Source: Blastocatellia bacterium
GTDB lineage: Bacteria > Acidobacteriota > Blastocatellia > UBA7656 > JADIYM01
Assembly: GCA_016705245.1 (NCBI GenBank)
Contig: JADIYM010000015.1
Span: 96,558 to 160,557, forward strand
Direction: 5' to 3'
Length of the DNA: 64,000 bases
A model generated the notes under the pieces. It was given only the letters and a program-made list of their open reading frames with translations, was not told where the DNA came from and did not search any database. The position numbers and the translations under genes were made by a program. Position 1 is the stretch's first letter, and every line of letters starts with the position of its first letter. Shown piece by piece: positions 9,075 to 17,696 of the stretch.

Positions 9075-9086
9075 GTGCTGCGTTGG

Positions 9087-9935
9087 CTAGGTCGTCGTCC
9101 TCGCCGCCCGGAACGCACCAAGCTCGGCCTTCGCCGTCTCGCCGGTCTTCTCCAGTTTCGCGAGCCACTGTTTCCGGTACGGCCGCAACGTCTCGATGAT
9201 CGTGCGCATTACCACGTGGTCGCGCAGCCACTTCCGGTCAGCCGGGATGACGTGCCACGGCGCGTGATCGGTACTCGTCTCCGACAACGCATCTTCGTAG
9301 GCGCGAATGTAGTCGCGCCAATGCTCTCGCTCCTTCCAGTCACCGACGGCGAGCTTCCACGCCTTCCCGACGTCGGCCTCGCGCTCGAGCAATCGCTCCT
9401 CCTGCTCGGCCTTGCTGATATGCAGAAAGAACTTGAGCAGGATCGTGTTCGAGTCCGTCAGCAAACGTTCGAACTCGACTATGTGCCGGTAACGCTTCCG
9501 CCAGACCACCGGAGGAACGATCTCGTGCACCCGGACGACGAGCACATCCTCGTAATGCGAGCGGTTGAAGATGCCGACCATTCCGAGCGGCGGCGTTTCG
9601 CGATGAACACGCCAAAGGAAATCGTGCGACAGTTCCTTCTTCGTCGGCACCTTGAACGGTGTCACCGTCACCCCGATCGGATTGACCGGCTCCATGACGT
9701 TGCGGATCGTTCCGTCCTTTCCGCTCGTGTCCATGCCCTGCAGCACCACGAGCAGTGAATGCGTGCCCGCCGCGTAGAGAAGCTCCTGGAGATCGGCGAG
9801 CTCCTGCCGCAAGTCGGGATGCGCCGCCCCGACGTCCTCCCGAGTGAGACCGAACGTCTGACTCGCGTTACGATCCAGCAGCTTGACACGCGCTCCTGCT
9901 GGAACGCGGAGGAGTTTCGAGTAGTTCACCGCCAC
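9087..9935 (-). CDS. ppk2: Polyphosphate kinase 2 family protein
   Basis: A 282-aa protein. The start is GTG 9933-9935 with AGGAG (complement at 9947-9951) about 11 nt upstream; the upstream extension of the frame lacks conserved sequence. The Walker A motif is QGMDTSGKDGTIR, followed by the PPK2 block GMVGIFNRSHYEDVLVVRVH, which holds the Walker B Asp, then a lid with Arg/Lys residues and the C-terminal WHVIPADRKWLRD. PPK2 enzymes transfer phosphate between polyphosphate and nucleoside mono- or diphosphates in the cytoplasm. The length fits single-domain class I/III PPK2. Its neighbour is a Ser/Thr kinase gene 36 bp upstream. Confidence 0.92.
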   Translation of the reverse strand: MAVNYSKLLRVPAGARVKLLDRNASQTFGLTREDVGAAHPDLRQELADLQELLYAAGTHSLLVVLQGMDTSGKDGTIRNVMEPVNPIGVTVTPFKVPTKKELSHDFLWRVHRETPPLGMVGIFNRSHYEDVLVVRVHEIVPPVVWRKRYRHIVEFERLLTDSNTILLKFFLHISKAEQEERLLEREADVGKAWKLAVGDWKEREHWRDYIRAYEDALSETSTDHAPWHVIPADRKWLRDHVVMRTIIETLRPYRKQWLAKLEKTGETAKAELGAFRAARTTT

Positions 9936-9970
9936 GGTAATTCGTTCTCCTGATCGATGATGGATGTTCG

Positions 9971-11608
9971 TCAGCGCTTGCGACGTCGCCGCCGCTTGGC
10001 CGTCGAGTCCGTGAGCTCCGGCCCGAGCTTCGAGACGTCGCCACGGGCAATCACCGCGACGAGCAGCTCGTAGAAATGATCCGTCGGCTCGTCGCCGTGT
10101 CGCTGCGCGTAGAGCGACCACCGCACATCGATCTCGTCGTGCAGTCGGCGATAGATGTCACTCGTCGCGAGACCCTTCGCAACGGCGTCCGGAAAGAAAT
10201 CGAGCAGTTCGTGGACGAGCATCGCGGCGAAATCCTGCGCCGGTCGCGAGCCGCCCCTCGCCGTCAGCGCCGGCGGCGCACCGGCCGCGGCGGTTCGACT
10301 CCGGCTCTGCGGTGCCACGGACTCGGGAAACGCGAACGCGTCCGCCGGAATCTCGCGTCGCATCGGTCGCCGGACTTCGGGAGCAGGCAAGGCAGGTCCT
10401 TCCGCGAATGCCGACAATCTCGACGCGAACTCCGCAGCCCGGGTCGGACGCTCGTGAGGCTGCTTGGCAAGCGCGGATTCGATCAACTCGACGAGCTCGT
10501 CAGGCAGGTCGCTGCGGTACTCGTCGATCCGGGGCGCGCGCACAGTCGCATGCTTGATTGCGAGCACCGAGCTCGGGCCGTCAAATGGCGGCCGTGCAGC
10601 GAGCATCTCGAAAAGTATGACGCCGAGGGCGTAGACGTCCGACTCGGGGCCCACGACGTCGCCGAGACACTGCTCCGGCGATGCGTACCTGTACGTTCCG
10701 AGAAACACGCCCGTCTCGGTCAGGCGCGTTGCTTCCTCTTCGGCCTCGCGCACCATCTTTGCAATCCCGAAGTCGAGCAGCTTGACTGTCTCTCCCCAAT
10801 CGAAGCGGCAGAGGAAGATGTTCGCAGGCTTCAGATCCCGATGAATCACGCCCCGAGCGTGCGCCGCATCGAGCGCGAGGGACGAATCACGGATGATCCG
10901 GACGGCGCGGCTGTACGGCATCGGCGCCTCGCGAACGATGGTGTCCTTGAGGGTTTCGCCTTCAAGAAACTCCATCGCCTGGTAAAAGCCCGTGCCTTCC
11001 GTGCCAAAGTCGAAGACCGAGACGATTCCCGGATGGCTCACGTTTGCCGCCGCGCGCGCTTCGCGCCGAAAACGCGCCACGAGCTCGTCCCAGAACTTCC
11101 GCGGGTGCTCGAGCTCGCCGACGATCTCGCGTCGAAGCATCTTGGACGGGTGAAGCACCTTGATCGCGACAGGTGCACCCGTCTCGATGTGCCGCGCGCG
11201 ATAGACCACCCCCGCCGCTCCTTCACCAACGACCATCTCGATGCGGTAACGATCGCCGACGATCCGGCCGACAAGGTCGCGGGGCTCGATGGGCTCCGAC
11301 AGCTCGGCACCGTAGAGTCGCTCGAGCGCATCGAAGAACCGGTCGATCTCGGTATCCGAAGGCTCATTGTTCAGCTTCGCACGCTCTCCGAGAGCGCTTG
11401 CCCACAGCACCTCACGGCTGAACGTCGAGTCGAGACCGGCAGCTCGGATCAGCGACGGAATGCGATCCCGGTCCTCCGAGATCTCGCCGCCTCGCGTCGT
11501 GGCTCGATCGACGAGCTCGTCCTCGAGATAGCGCCGCGCCTCCACTACCTTCGTCGAATTGGGCATGCCGAATTTTCGTCGGAGCCGGCGGAGCGCTGCG
11601 AAACTCAT
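9971..11608 (-). CDS. Soluble eukaryotic-type Ser/Thr protein kinase
   Basis: A 545-aa protein (ATG 11606-11608). The kinase domain covers about residues 120-390: glycine loop VGEGAAGVVYRA, catalytic Lys in PVAIKVLH (about 150), HRDLKPANIF catalytic loop, LLDFGIAKM metal site, and APE-like ASPEQ. All catalytic residues are present. A charged N-terminal domain of about 115 residues and a C-terminal domain of about 150 residues (QDFAAMLVHELLDFFPDAVA onward, ending in a KRRRRRKR tail) are unrecognised. No membrane segment is seen, unlike PknB types. The convergent PP2C at 33-34 kb is a possible antagonist, though not linked. Confidence 0.88.
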   Translation of the reverse strand: MSFAALRRLRRKFGMPNSTKVVEARRYLEDELVDRATTRGGEISEDRDRIPSLIRAAGLDSTFSREVLWASALGERAKLNNEPSDTEIDRFFDALERLYGAELSEPIEPRDLVGRIVGDRYRIEMVVGEGAAGVVYRARHIETGAPVAIKVLHPSKMLRREIVGELEHPRKFWDELVARFRREARAAANVSHPGIVSVFDFGTEGTGFYQAMEFLEGETLKDTIVREAPMPYSRAVRIIRDSSLALDAAHARGVIHRDLKPANIFLCRFDWGETVKLLDFGIAKMVREAEEEATRLTETGVFLGTYRYASPEQCLGDVVGPESDVYALGVILFEMLAARPPFDGPSSVLAIKHATVRAPRIDEYRSDLPDELVELIESALAKQPHERPTRAAEFASRLSAFAEGPALPAPEVRRPMRREIPADAFAFPESVAPQSRSRTAAAGAPPALTARGGSRPAQDFAAMLVHELLDFFPDAVAKGLATSDIYRRLHDEIDVRWSLYAQRHGDEPTDHFYELLVAVIARGDVSKLGPELTDSTAKRRRRRKR

Positions 11609-11715
11609 GGTCGCTATCTTCCCCACCGCGGCTGCGGAAGACAAGCGACGATGGGGCCGCCGGTTCGAGTAGGACCTTTGCCATCGGGTGCAGCGGGTCG
11701 GTATGCTTCGCGGGA

Positions 11716-14232
11716 ATGTCACGAACGAACCTCGCGAGCTATGTCGATGACTTTGCGGCGCGGGGAAGCGAGATCGCCTTCGTTCACTGGCCGGGACTGC
11801 GTCCCGTGCGCTGGACCTACCCGGCTTGCGCAGGCGTGTTGGCGGTTCGCGCGAGAGCTACAGGACCGTGGCATCGGACACGGCGACCGAGTCGCGATCT
11901 GGGGACGGAACAGTCCCGAGTGGGTGGCGGCCTTCTACGGCACGCTGCTGCGAGGTGCCGTGGCGGTTCCGCTCGACGATGCGTGCGCCCCGGACTTTGC
12001 CGTTCGCGTCGCGAACCAGGTGGCGCCCAGGTTGCTCGCGGGCGCTCGAGGACGGTCCATCGGTCCAGACGTTCCGGTCATCGTGCTCGAAGACCTCGAT
12101 GACGTCGTGCGCCGCCACAGCGATGGCCCCGCGAGCGCCGCGAGTGTTCAACCATCGGACCTTGCCCAGATCGTGTTCACGTCTGGCACGACCGCTGAGC
12201 CCCGCGGCGTCCTGATAACGCATGGCAACGTGCTCTCGAATCTCGAACCGCTCGAACGCGAGATCGCGAAGTACCTGAAGTGGGAGCGGCCATTCCATAC
12301 GATCCGATTCCTCGATCTGCTCCCGTTAAGTCACGTGTTCGGCCAGTTCATGGGCATCTACGTGCCGCAACTTCTCGGGGGTGAGGTTCACTTCACCGAT
12401 TCGCTCAACCCGTCGCGAATCGTCGAGACGATTCGTCGCGAGCGGATCTCGGTGTGCGTCGCCGTGCCGCGAATCCTGCACTCGCTTCAGTCGATGATCG
12501 AGCACGCCGCCGAGTCACGAGGCGAGCTCGACTGGCTGAAGTCGGCGCTCGTCGCGGCAGAGGGACAACATCCGCTGCGGAAGTGGTGGCGCTTCCGCCG
12601 CGTGCACCGCCAGTTCGGGTGGAAGTTCTGGGCGTTCGTCGCGGGCGGCGCGACGCTCGATCCGGACGTCGAGCTCTTCTGGCGGCAACTCGGTTACGCC
12701 GTCGTGCAGGGCTACGGGATGACCGAGACGGCATCGCTCGTAAGCGTGAACCATCCGTTCAAGATGAGCCGTGGCTCGATCGGCAAGGTCATGCCCGGCC
12801 AGGACGTGAAGCTCGGTCCCGGCGGTGAGATCTTTGTAAGGGGAAGCAACGTGACGCCGGGCTACTGGTCGAGCGCCGGCGCATCCGAGCGCGTCGGCGA
12901 CGACTGGTTTCCGACGGGCGACATCGGCGAGCTCGATGCCGAAGGCAACCTGTTCTTCAAGGGCAGGAAGAAGACCGTCATCGTCACGGCATCCGGCCTC
13001 GGCTTCTATCCGGAAGACCTCGAGGCCGCGTTGCGCTGCGGGAGCCGAGATCCGCGACTCTCGTCGTCGAGATCGAGGGCCCGAACGGGCCCGAGCCGGC
13101 TGCAGCCATCCTTGCCGATGGTCTCGACACCGCGGCGCGGGGGGTCGCGCGAGCAAACGCGACACTGGCCGACTACCAACAGGTCCGCAGCTGGGCGGTC
13201 TGGCCGGATCCCGACTTTCCGCGGACGTCGACGCAGAAAATCCGGCGTCCGGTCGTCGAAGACTTCATGAAGGCACGGGCCGAGGGCCGCACCGTCGCCG
13301 GTGAGCACGACGCGCTCGCCGACGTCCTCGCCCGTGTTTCCGGTTCACGAGGGGGCGCCGTCGAGTCGGGCGCGACGCTCGGCGGTGACCTTGGTCTCGA
13401 CTCACTCGCAAGGGTCGAGCTGCTGAGCGCACTCGAGGACCGCTATCAGGTCGACATCGACGAATCGGCGTTCACGTCGGCGACGACCGTCGGCGATCTC
13501 GAGAAACTCCTCGGCGGGAGTGCGACCGATACGGAACTGCAGCCGCACACATATCCTCGATGGCCGCAGTGGTGGTGGGTTCGCACGATCCGGCTCGCGG
13601 TGCTGTACGGCGTAATGCTTCCCGTTGCGTTCTTCATGTGCCGGTGTGCCGTCCGCGGCCGTGGCCGTCTGGAGTCAACGTCGGGGCCTGTCGTTTTCAT
13701 GTCGAATCACGTCGTCCGCACCGATGCCGGCCTGATCCTCTCGGTGCTTCCAGGCCGCTTTCGGCGCAACGTGGCCATAGCGATGTCGGGCGAGATGCTC
13801 GCAGGCTGGCTTCGTCCGCCGGCGGGCACCGGATGGATCGAGCGGCTCAGACTTCGAGCGCAGTACGTTCTCGTACTGGCCCTGTTCAACGTCTTTCCGC
13901 TTCCGCAACGAACCGGCTTCCGAAAGAGCTTCGCGTACGCCGGCGAGCTCGTCGAGCGCGGCTCGAGCGTTCTCGTTTTCCCGGAAGGCGCGCGAACGCC
14001 AGACGGAGCGATCCACGAATTCCGCGCCGGTGCCGGCATCCTCGCGGCTGAGCTGGGCGTGCCCGTAGTTCCGGTACGAATCGACGGTCTCTACGCGGTG
14101 AAGCTGACCGGTCGGAAATTCGTGCGGCCCGGCGCCGTGACGATCTCGTTCGGCGAGCCGCTCGAGTTCGACGTCTCTGACGACGTCAGCGAAACGACCT
14201 CAGTCATCGAAACGGCGGTGCGGTCGCTCTAG
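11716..14232 (+). CDS. Acyl-AMP ligase - acyl carrier - PlsC acyltransferase fusion, two frameshifts
   Basis: Three domains run in order. First, an AMP-forming acyl-CoA/ACP synthetase, with P-loop VFTSGTTAEPRG near nt 12175, GYGMTET near 12714 and TGD near 12915. Second, an acyl carrier domain with phosphopantetheine Ser in LGLDSLARVELL near nt 13395. Third, a PlsC-type acyltransferase with NHVVRTD (an HX4D motif) near nt 13704, FPEGART near 13978 and one membrane segment at its start. Frame changes near 11818 (an extra C in CCC) and near 13040 split it into three pieces, yet the domains join smoothly, so sequencing error is likely. Role: activates a fatty acid, holds it on its own carrier and transfers it to a lysophospholipid, analogous to Aas but with the domains in reverse order. 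Confidence 0.8.
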
Positions 14233-14267
14233 CACGATTCTGGCCCGCCAAAACGGCCTGAAACGGG

Positions 14268-14296
14268 AACAGGCGCCGGTATTACGGCGCCCGTTT
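14268..14296. terminator. Candidate bidirectional terminator hairpin
   Basis: GGCGCC (14272-14277) pairs with GGCGCC (14286-14291), with an outer AAC/GTT extension across one mismatch. It lies between the convergent PlsC fusion and tRNA-Gln, directly beyond the tRNA 3' end. There is only a short T-run on either side. Confidence 0.4.
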
Positions 14297-14302
14297 GAGC
14301 TC

Positions 14303-14376
14303 TGGCTGGGAGGCAGGGAGTCGAACCCCGATTGAACGGTTCAGAGCCGTTTGTCCTACCATTGAACGACCTCCCA
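14303..14376 (-). tRNA. tRNA-Gln (anticodon CTG)
   Basis: A 74-nt cloverleaf including an encoded CCA. The acceptor is TGGGAGG/CCTCCCA. The D-arm contains TTCAATGGTAGGAC, the anticodon stem AACGG/CCGTT encloses the loop CTCTGAA (anticodon CTG), and the T-arm carries GGTTCGACTCC. The U1-A72 acceptor pair is typical of bacterial glutamine tRNA. Confidence 0.93.
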
Positions 14377-14492
14377 ACGAAGCCCGCAATATACCCAGCC
14401 GTCCGAATCGTGTCAAGAACGGGCCCCTCCGGGTAGTGGGCCAATCGGACTTCGTCTCGCTTCGACTCGGTCTTTCACACTTCGTTTGCTCT

Positions 14493-14590
14493 CTTGCGCC
14501 TTTGCGTCTTCCTTTGCGCCTTTGCGAGAAACTCTTCAAGCCGTCGAAGAGGTTCTCGCAAAGGCGCAAAGGAAGACGCAAAGACGCAAG
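14493..14590. repeat. Palindromic repeat, family C copy 1
   Basis: Nearly perfect inverted repeat. The right arm holds GGCGCAAAGGAAGACGCAAA and the left arm its complement. The spacer reads TTCAAGCCGTCGAAGAGG. It lies in the 300-bp gap between tRNA-Gln (minus) and the HxlR gene (plus). Copy 2 is at 48811-48905 and carries the spacer inverted; a decayed copy lies at 42612-42682. Confidence 0.8.
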
Positions 14591-14675
14591 GTGTGCAGTG
14601 AGGAGTGAGCCTGCTACCCCCCCCTCCGAGCGTCCGCGTGGACAATCCCTCGCACCGCTCGTAGAATGCGCCCCG

Positions 14676-15101
14676 GTGAGAGCGATTGGCCATTGCGCGT
14701 TGGAGCAGCTACTCGGTGTCGTCGGCGACCGATGGTCTCTGCAGGTCGTCATGGCGCTTCTGTGCGGACCGATGCGAACCACCGAGCTGGTAGCTGCGCT
14801 TGCGCCGGTCAGCACCCGGACGCTCGCCGATCGCTTGAAGCGACTCGAAACGGCAGGCGTGCTCACTCGTCACGCATATGCCGAAGCCCCGCCGAGAGTC
14901 GAATACGCCCTCACGAGTCGAGGTCGCGCGCTCGAGCCGGCTCTGCTCGCGCTGCGTCAGGCTGCGCTCGAATGGGCGGACGTCGAATGCGATGGGCGCC
15001 CGTGCAACTCGTGCGACGGAGCGCCGCATTCGCATGCAGTGACTCATCGCGACGGTGACCGTATCCGAAGCACTGCGCCGGTCGACGTCACGCTGCTCTG
15101 A
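14676..15101 (+). CDS. HxlR-type winged-helix transcriptional regulator
   Basis: A 141-aa protein, GTG start 14676. It has the HxlR/DUF24 pattern: ALEQLLGVVGDRWSLQVVMA at the start, MRTTELVAAL, then the recognition region STRTLADRLKRLETAGVLTR, and a wing with the YALTSRGRALEP end. HxlR proteins bind DNA as dimers and often respond to electrophiles or redox stress through Cys. Here the C-terminal tail is Cys-rich (VECDGRPCNSCDG), which could bind metal or sense redox state. The target is unknown; no gene is divergently paired closely with it. Confidence 0.85.
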   Translation: MRAIGHCALEQLLGVVGDRWSLQVVMALLCGPMRTTELVAALAPVSTRTLADRLKRLETAGVLTRHAYAEAPPRVEYALTSRGRALEPALLALRQAALEWADVECDGRPCNSCDGAPHSHAVTHRDGDRIRSTAPVDVTLL

Positions 15102-15113
15102 CGGAGCGCCGCG

Positions 15114-15971
15114 TCAATCGTCCCGGTATCGCCGCTTCGTCCGGCTTCTCCGGTCCACTTCTTCGATGAGCTGGTCAGCGGAGATCGGCAGATTCGGAAC
15201 GCCGAGCTTGAAGGCCAGCGACGCGGCGATCCGGTTTCCGAGCGCGAAGCGAACGTCGTCCGGCAAATCGTAGCGCCGCCGCAGATAGACGCTCATGGCC
15301 TCGAAGTCCTCCTGCCCGAGCTTCTCCGGATCGAAGGCGAACAGTTGCGCGTCCGCGATCACCGCGCGGTCCTTCGCGGATTCCGAGCGCGCGAGAGCCA
15401 TGACGTCCGAGAGCGTCGGCGCCTTGGTCTCACTTTCGCGGATCACAACCGTACCGGCGACGTAGTCTCCGATTCGCTTCGACCGCCCGCTCAGGAACAC
15501 CGACACGATTCCAATCGAATAGAGTGGAACGATGACCATCGGCATCGAATCCAGCGCCGTCCGGATGAGGTTTCGGACGAGCGACTCATAGAACCGGATC
15601 GGCCTGCCGTCTTCACGAATGACGCGCAGCCGGAACAGCCGCTTTCCGGGTGTCTGTCCGTTCCAAATGGTCTCGAAGATGACGAAGTAACTCGTGTAGA
15701 TGAAGAAACTCAGGAGGATGACGCCGGCAAGGAGCCAATCGCCAAGTCCGGACCAGATCCAGTCAAGAGCGTCCTGGGCGGAATACGCAGCTAGCGCCAA
15801 ACCGGCAAGGATGAAGAGCTGGATCAGGTGGTCGATGAATGCGGCGAGGAAGCGATTGCCCACCTGAGCACGCGTGTAATAGAGTTCGACGCGTTCTGGC
15901 GTCTCGATGACGAGCTCATCGAGACCCTGTCGATACGCGGGCAGGTTGGCGGGAACGGCCTGTGCAGTCAC
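15114..15971 (-). CDS. RDD family membrane protein
   Basis: A 285-aa protein. The N-terminal RDD domain has membrane segments around residues 40-65, 78-100 and 140-160. Family marks are NRFLAAFIDHLI (the Arg-Asp-type first helix), TIWNGQTPGKRLFRLRVIRE and the GRSKRIGDYVAGT segment. The C-terminal 100 residues are soluble and charged. RDD proteins are implicated in ion or solute transport or membrane regulation, and the exact role is unknown. It is divergent from the SpoIIM-like gene (65 bp between starts). RDD and SpoIIM genes are frequent neighbours in bacteria together with MoxR/DUF58 genes, which are absent here. Confidence 0.85.
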   Translation of the reverse strand: MTAQAVPANLPAYRQGLDELVIETPERVELYYTRAQVGNRFLAAFIDHLIQLFILAGLALAAYSAQDALDWIWSGLGDWLLAGVILLSFFIYTSYFVIFETIWNGQTPGKRLFRLRVIREDGRPIRFYESLVRNLIRTALDSMPMVIVPLYSIGIVSVFLSGRSKRIGDYVAGTVVIRESETKAPTLSDVMALARSESAKDRAVIADAQLFAFDPEKLGQEDFEAMSVYLRRRYDLPDDVRFALGNRIAASLAFKLGVPNLPISADQLIEEVDRRSRTKRRYRDD

Positions 15972-16036
15972 GATCGCATTGTACGCGCATGCCCGGGCCG
16001 GTCCTGGTAGGACTCGCGGGCGGACAAACGAGTCGG

Positions 16037-17008
16037 GTGCTCAAGGACTTCATCGACGGTCGAACAGGCATGTGGAGGCGGCTCGAGGAGCTCGTCGAGT
16101 CAATCCGCGTGAGCCGACTGACGAGCCTGGGGCGATCGGAAGTGCGAGAGCTTGCGCGGCTCTATCGTCGGACCGCGGCCGACCTTGCCATCGCGCGCCA
16201 GGAAGTCCGGGATCCTCTCCTCGTCAACTATCTGAACGGCCTTGTCGGGCGGGCCCACGGGTCGATCTATCGTTACGAAGGTACCGGATTCAAGGCCGTT
16301 CTCGATTTCTTTCGATATGAACTGCCGGCGACCTTTCGAGCCACGTTTCGCTACACGCTCATCGCGTTCCTCGTCACGATCGTTTTTGCCGGGATTGGAG
16401 CCGTCGTGACGGCTGGCGACGAGGCGTTTGCCGAGAACGTCGTTCCGGGCCTGCGCGACAACGTCATCGCACACCGCGACTGGACCAAGAAAATCAACGA
16501 CTCGAATCCGGTCCACTCGGCGCTCATTCAGCGCAACAACATCGGCGTGTGTGCGATGGCTTTCGGGGGCGGACTCCTCTTCGGGCTCGGTACGCTCTAC
16601 ATCCTGCTCGTGAACGGACTCATGCTCGGCGTCGTCGTCCAGCTCTGCGTGCGCTACGAATTCCACGACATTCTGATCTTCATCACGGCCCATGGCGTGC
16701 TCGAGCTGTCGGCGATTTTCATCTCAGGTGGCGCCGGCTTCCTCGTTGCGAGCGCGCTGATCGCGCCCGGCGATCTGTCGCGCCTCGACGCGCTCCTCCT
16801 CAAGGGCCGGCAGGCGGTTGTCCTGCTCCTTGGTTGCGCAGTGATGCTCGTCATTGCGGGAACGATCGAGGGGTTCATCTCGCCCGCAGAGATTCCTGCC
16901 GCGTGGAAGTTTGCCGTTGCCGGGTCGAGCGGAATCCTCATGGTGCTCTACTTTCTCAAACCCGATCGGCGGCCGGCTGCCGAGGCGGCGGAGATCCTTC
17001 GAACATGA
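16037..17008 (+). CDS. SpoIIM-like membrane protein (stage II sporulation protein M family)
   Basis: A 323-aa protein. I prefer GTG 16037, since the family begins with a short FxxxRxxxWRRLEEL segment (here DFIDGRTGMWRRLEELVES) soon after the start; ATG 15989 is the alternative. An N-terminal soluble helical region (RLYRRTAADLAIAR) is followed by five or six membrane segments, with FGGGLLFGLGTLYILLVNGL and an HGVLELSAIFISGGAGFLVA block characteristic of SpoIIM/DUF95. It is coupled to the following lipoprotein gene by an ATGA overlap and divergent from RDD. Outside sporulators the function of this family is not established. Confidence 0.83.
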   Translation: MLKDFIDGRTGMWRRLEELVESIRVSRLTSLGRSEVRELARLYRRTAADLAIARQEVRDPLLVNYLNGLVGRAHGSIYRYEGTGFKAVLDFFRYELPATFRATFRYTLIAFLVTIVFAGIGAVVTAGDEAFAENVVPGLRDNVIAHRDWTKKINDSNPVHSALIQRNNIGVCAMAFGGGLLFGLGTLYILLVNGLMLGVVVQLCVRYEFHDILIFITAHGVLELSAIFISGGAGFLVASALIAPGDLSRLDALLLKGRQAVVLLLGCAVMLVIAGTIEGFISPAEIPAAWKFAVAGSSGILMVLYFLKPDRRPAAEAAEILRT

Positions 17009-17661
17009 CCAGCACGTTCCTGAACCGTCCCCTCCCCGGCGCCCGAGCCGGTATTTTTGCGTTCGCAGTGTCGTTTGCACTCCTTGCAGTGGGCTGCGAA
17101 TCCGAACCTACCCGCAATGGCAATCGTCCGATTGCCCCCGTCGCGAACGACAACTCGCCGGCACCTGGCGATCCGGGCTCGACGCTCGTGCTCAAGCATT
17201 CGACGGAGAATCCGATCGCGACGATTCCGTCCGAGTTTCCCGGCGTCGAGTCGCGCCTCGTCACGGTGTCGCGCCGCGGCCAGATGCTGCTCGTCGAGAT
17301 CGAGCTCGTGAACACCGGTGCTGGCCCGGCGACGATCGAGAACTACTCCGCGGCAGACGCGACTTTCATCGACGATGTCAGTAAGACGCCCATGCGTCCT
17401 TTCGACACCGGCACCGGACCGATCGCGACGACCGGGTTGACGCGCACTCTCCAGCCCGGCGAGTCCGCAACGGTCTCGGCGTCGTTTCCAGTTGGGCCCA
17501 CATCGAAGCTGGCGACGCTGACGTTCCCGAAACTCGGGATCTTCACGGCCATCGAGATCGACAAGGGCTCGAGGTACCGGAACAAGACGCGCGAGGAATT
17601 CAACGCGGAGAATGGTGGCAACCGTCGCACGATGAACCGGAACGCGAAGGCGGCCAGATAG
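17005..17661 (+). CDS. Lipoprotein with DUF4352-like beta domain
   Basis: A 218-aa protein. ATG 17005 overlaps the stop of the SpoIIM-like gene. The signal peptide ends in lipobox LAVGC (Cys about residue 31), so it is lipid-anchored. A low-complexity linker is followed by a beta-rich domain (VTVSRRGQMLLVEIELVNTG, then TRTLQPGESATVSASFPVG) resembling extracellular Ig-like or DUF4352-type domains. The C-terminus is basic. The coupling suggests it works with the SpoIIM/RDD membrane proteins. Function unknown. Confidence 0.7.
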   Translation: MTSTFLNRPLPGARAGIFAFAVSFALLAVGCESEPTRNGNRPIAPVANDNSPAPGDPGSTLVLKHSTENPIATIPSEFPGVESRLVTVSRRGQMLLVEIELVNTGAGPATIENYSAADATFIDDVSKTPMRPFDTGTGPIATTGLTRTLQPGESATVSASFPVGPTSKLATLTFPKLGIFTAIEIDKGSRYRNKTREEFNAENGGNRRTMNRNAKAAR

Positions 17662-17696
17662 CCGGCCCGATCTCGCTCACTCTCATGCTGCCCGGA

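Noticed and set aside
10076..11700. Long plus-strand open frame upstream of the acyl ligase
   Set aside because: It is antisense to the Ser/Thr kinase, whose catalytic motifs are all present. Only the part after about 11820 is real coding sequence, belonging to the ligase after a frameshift.
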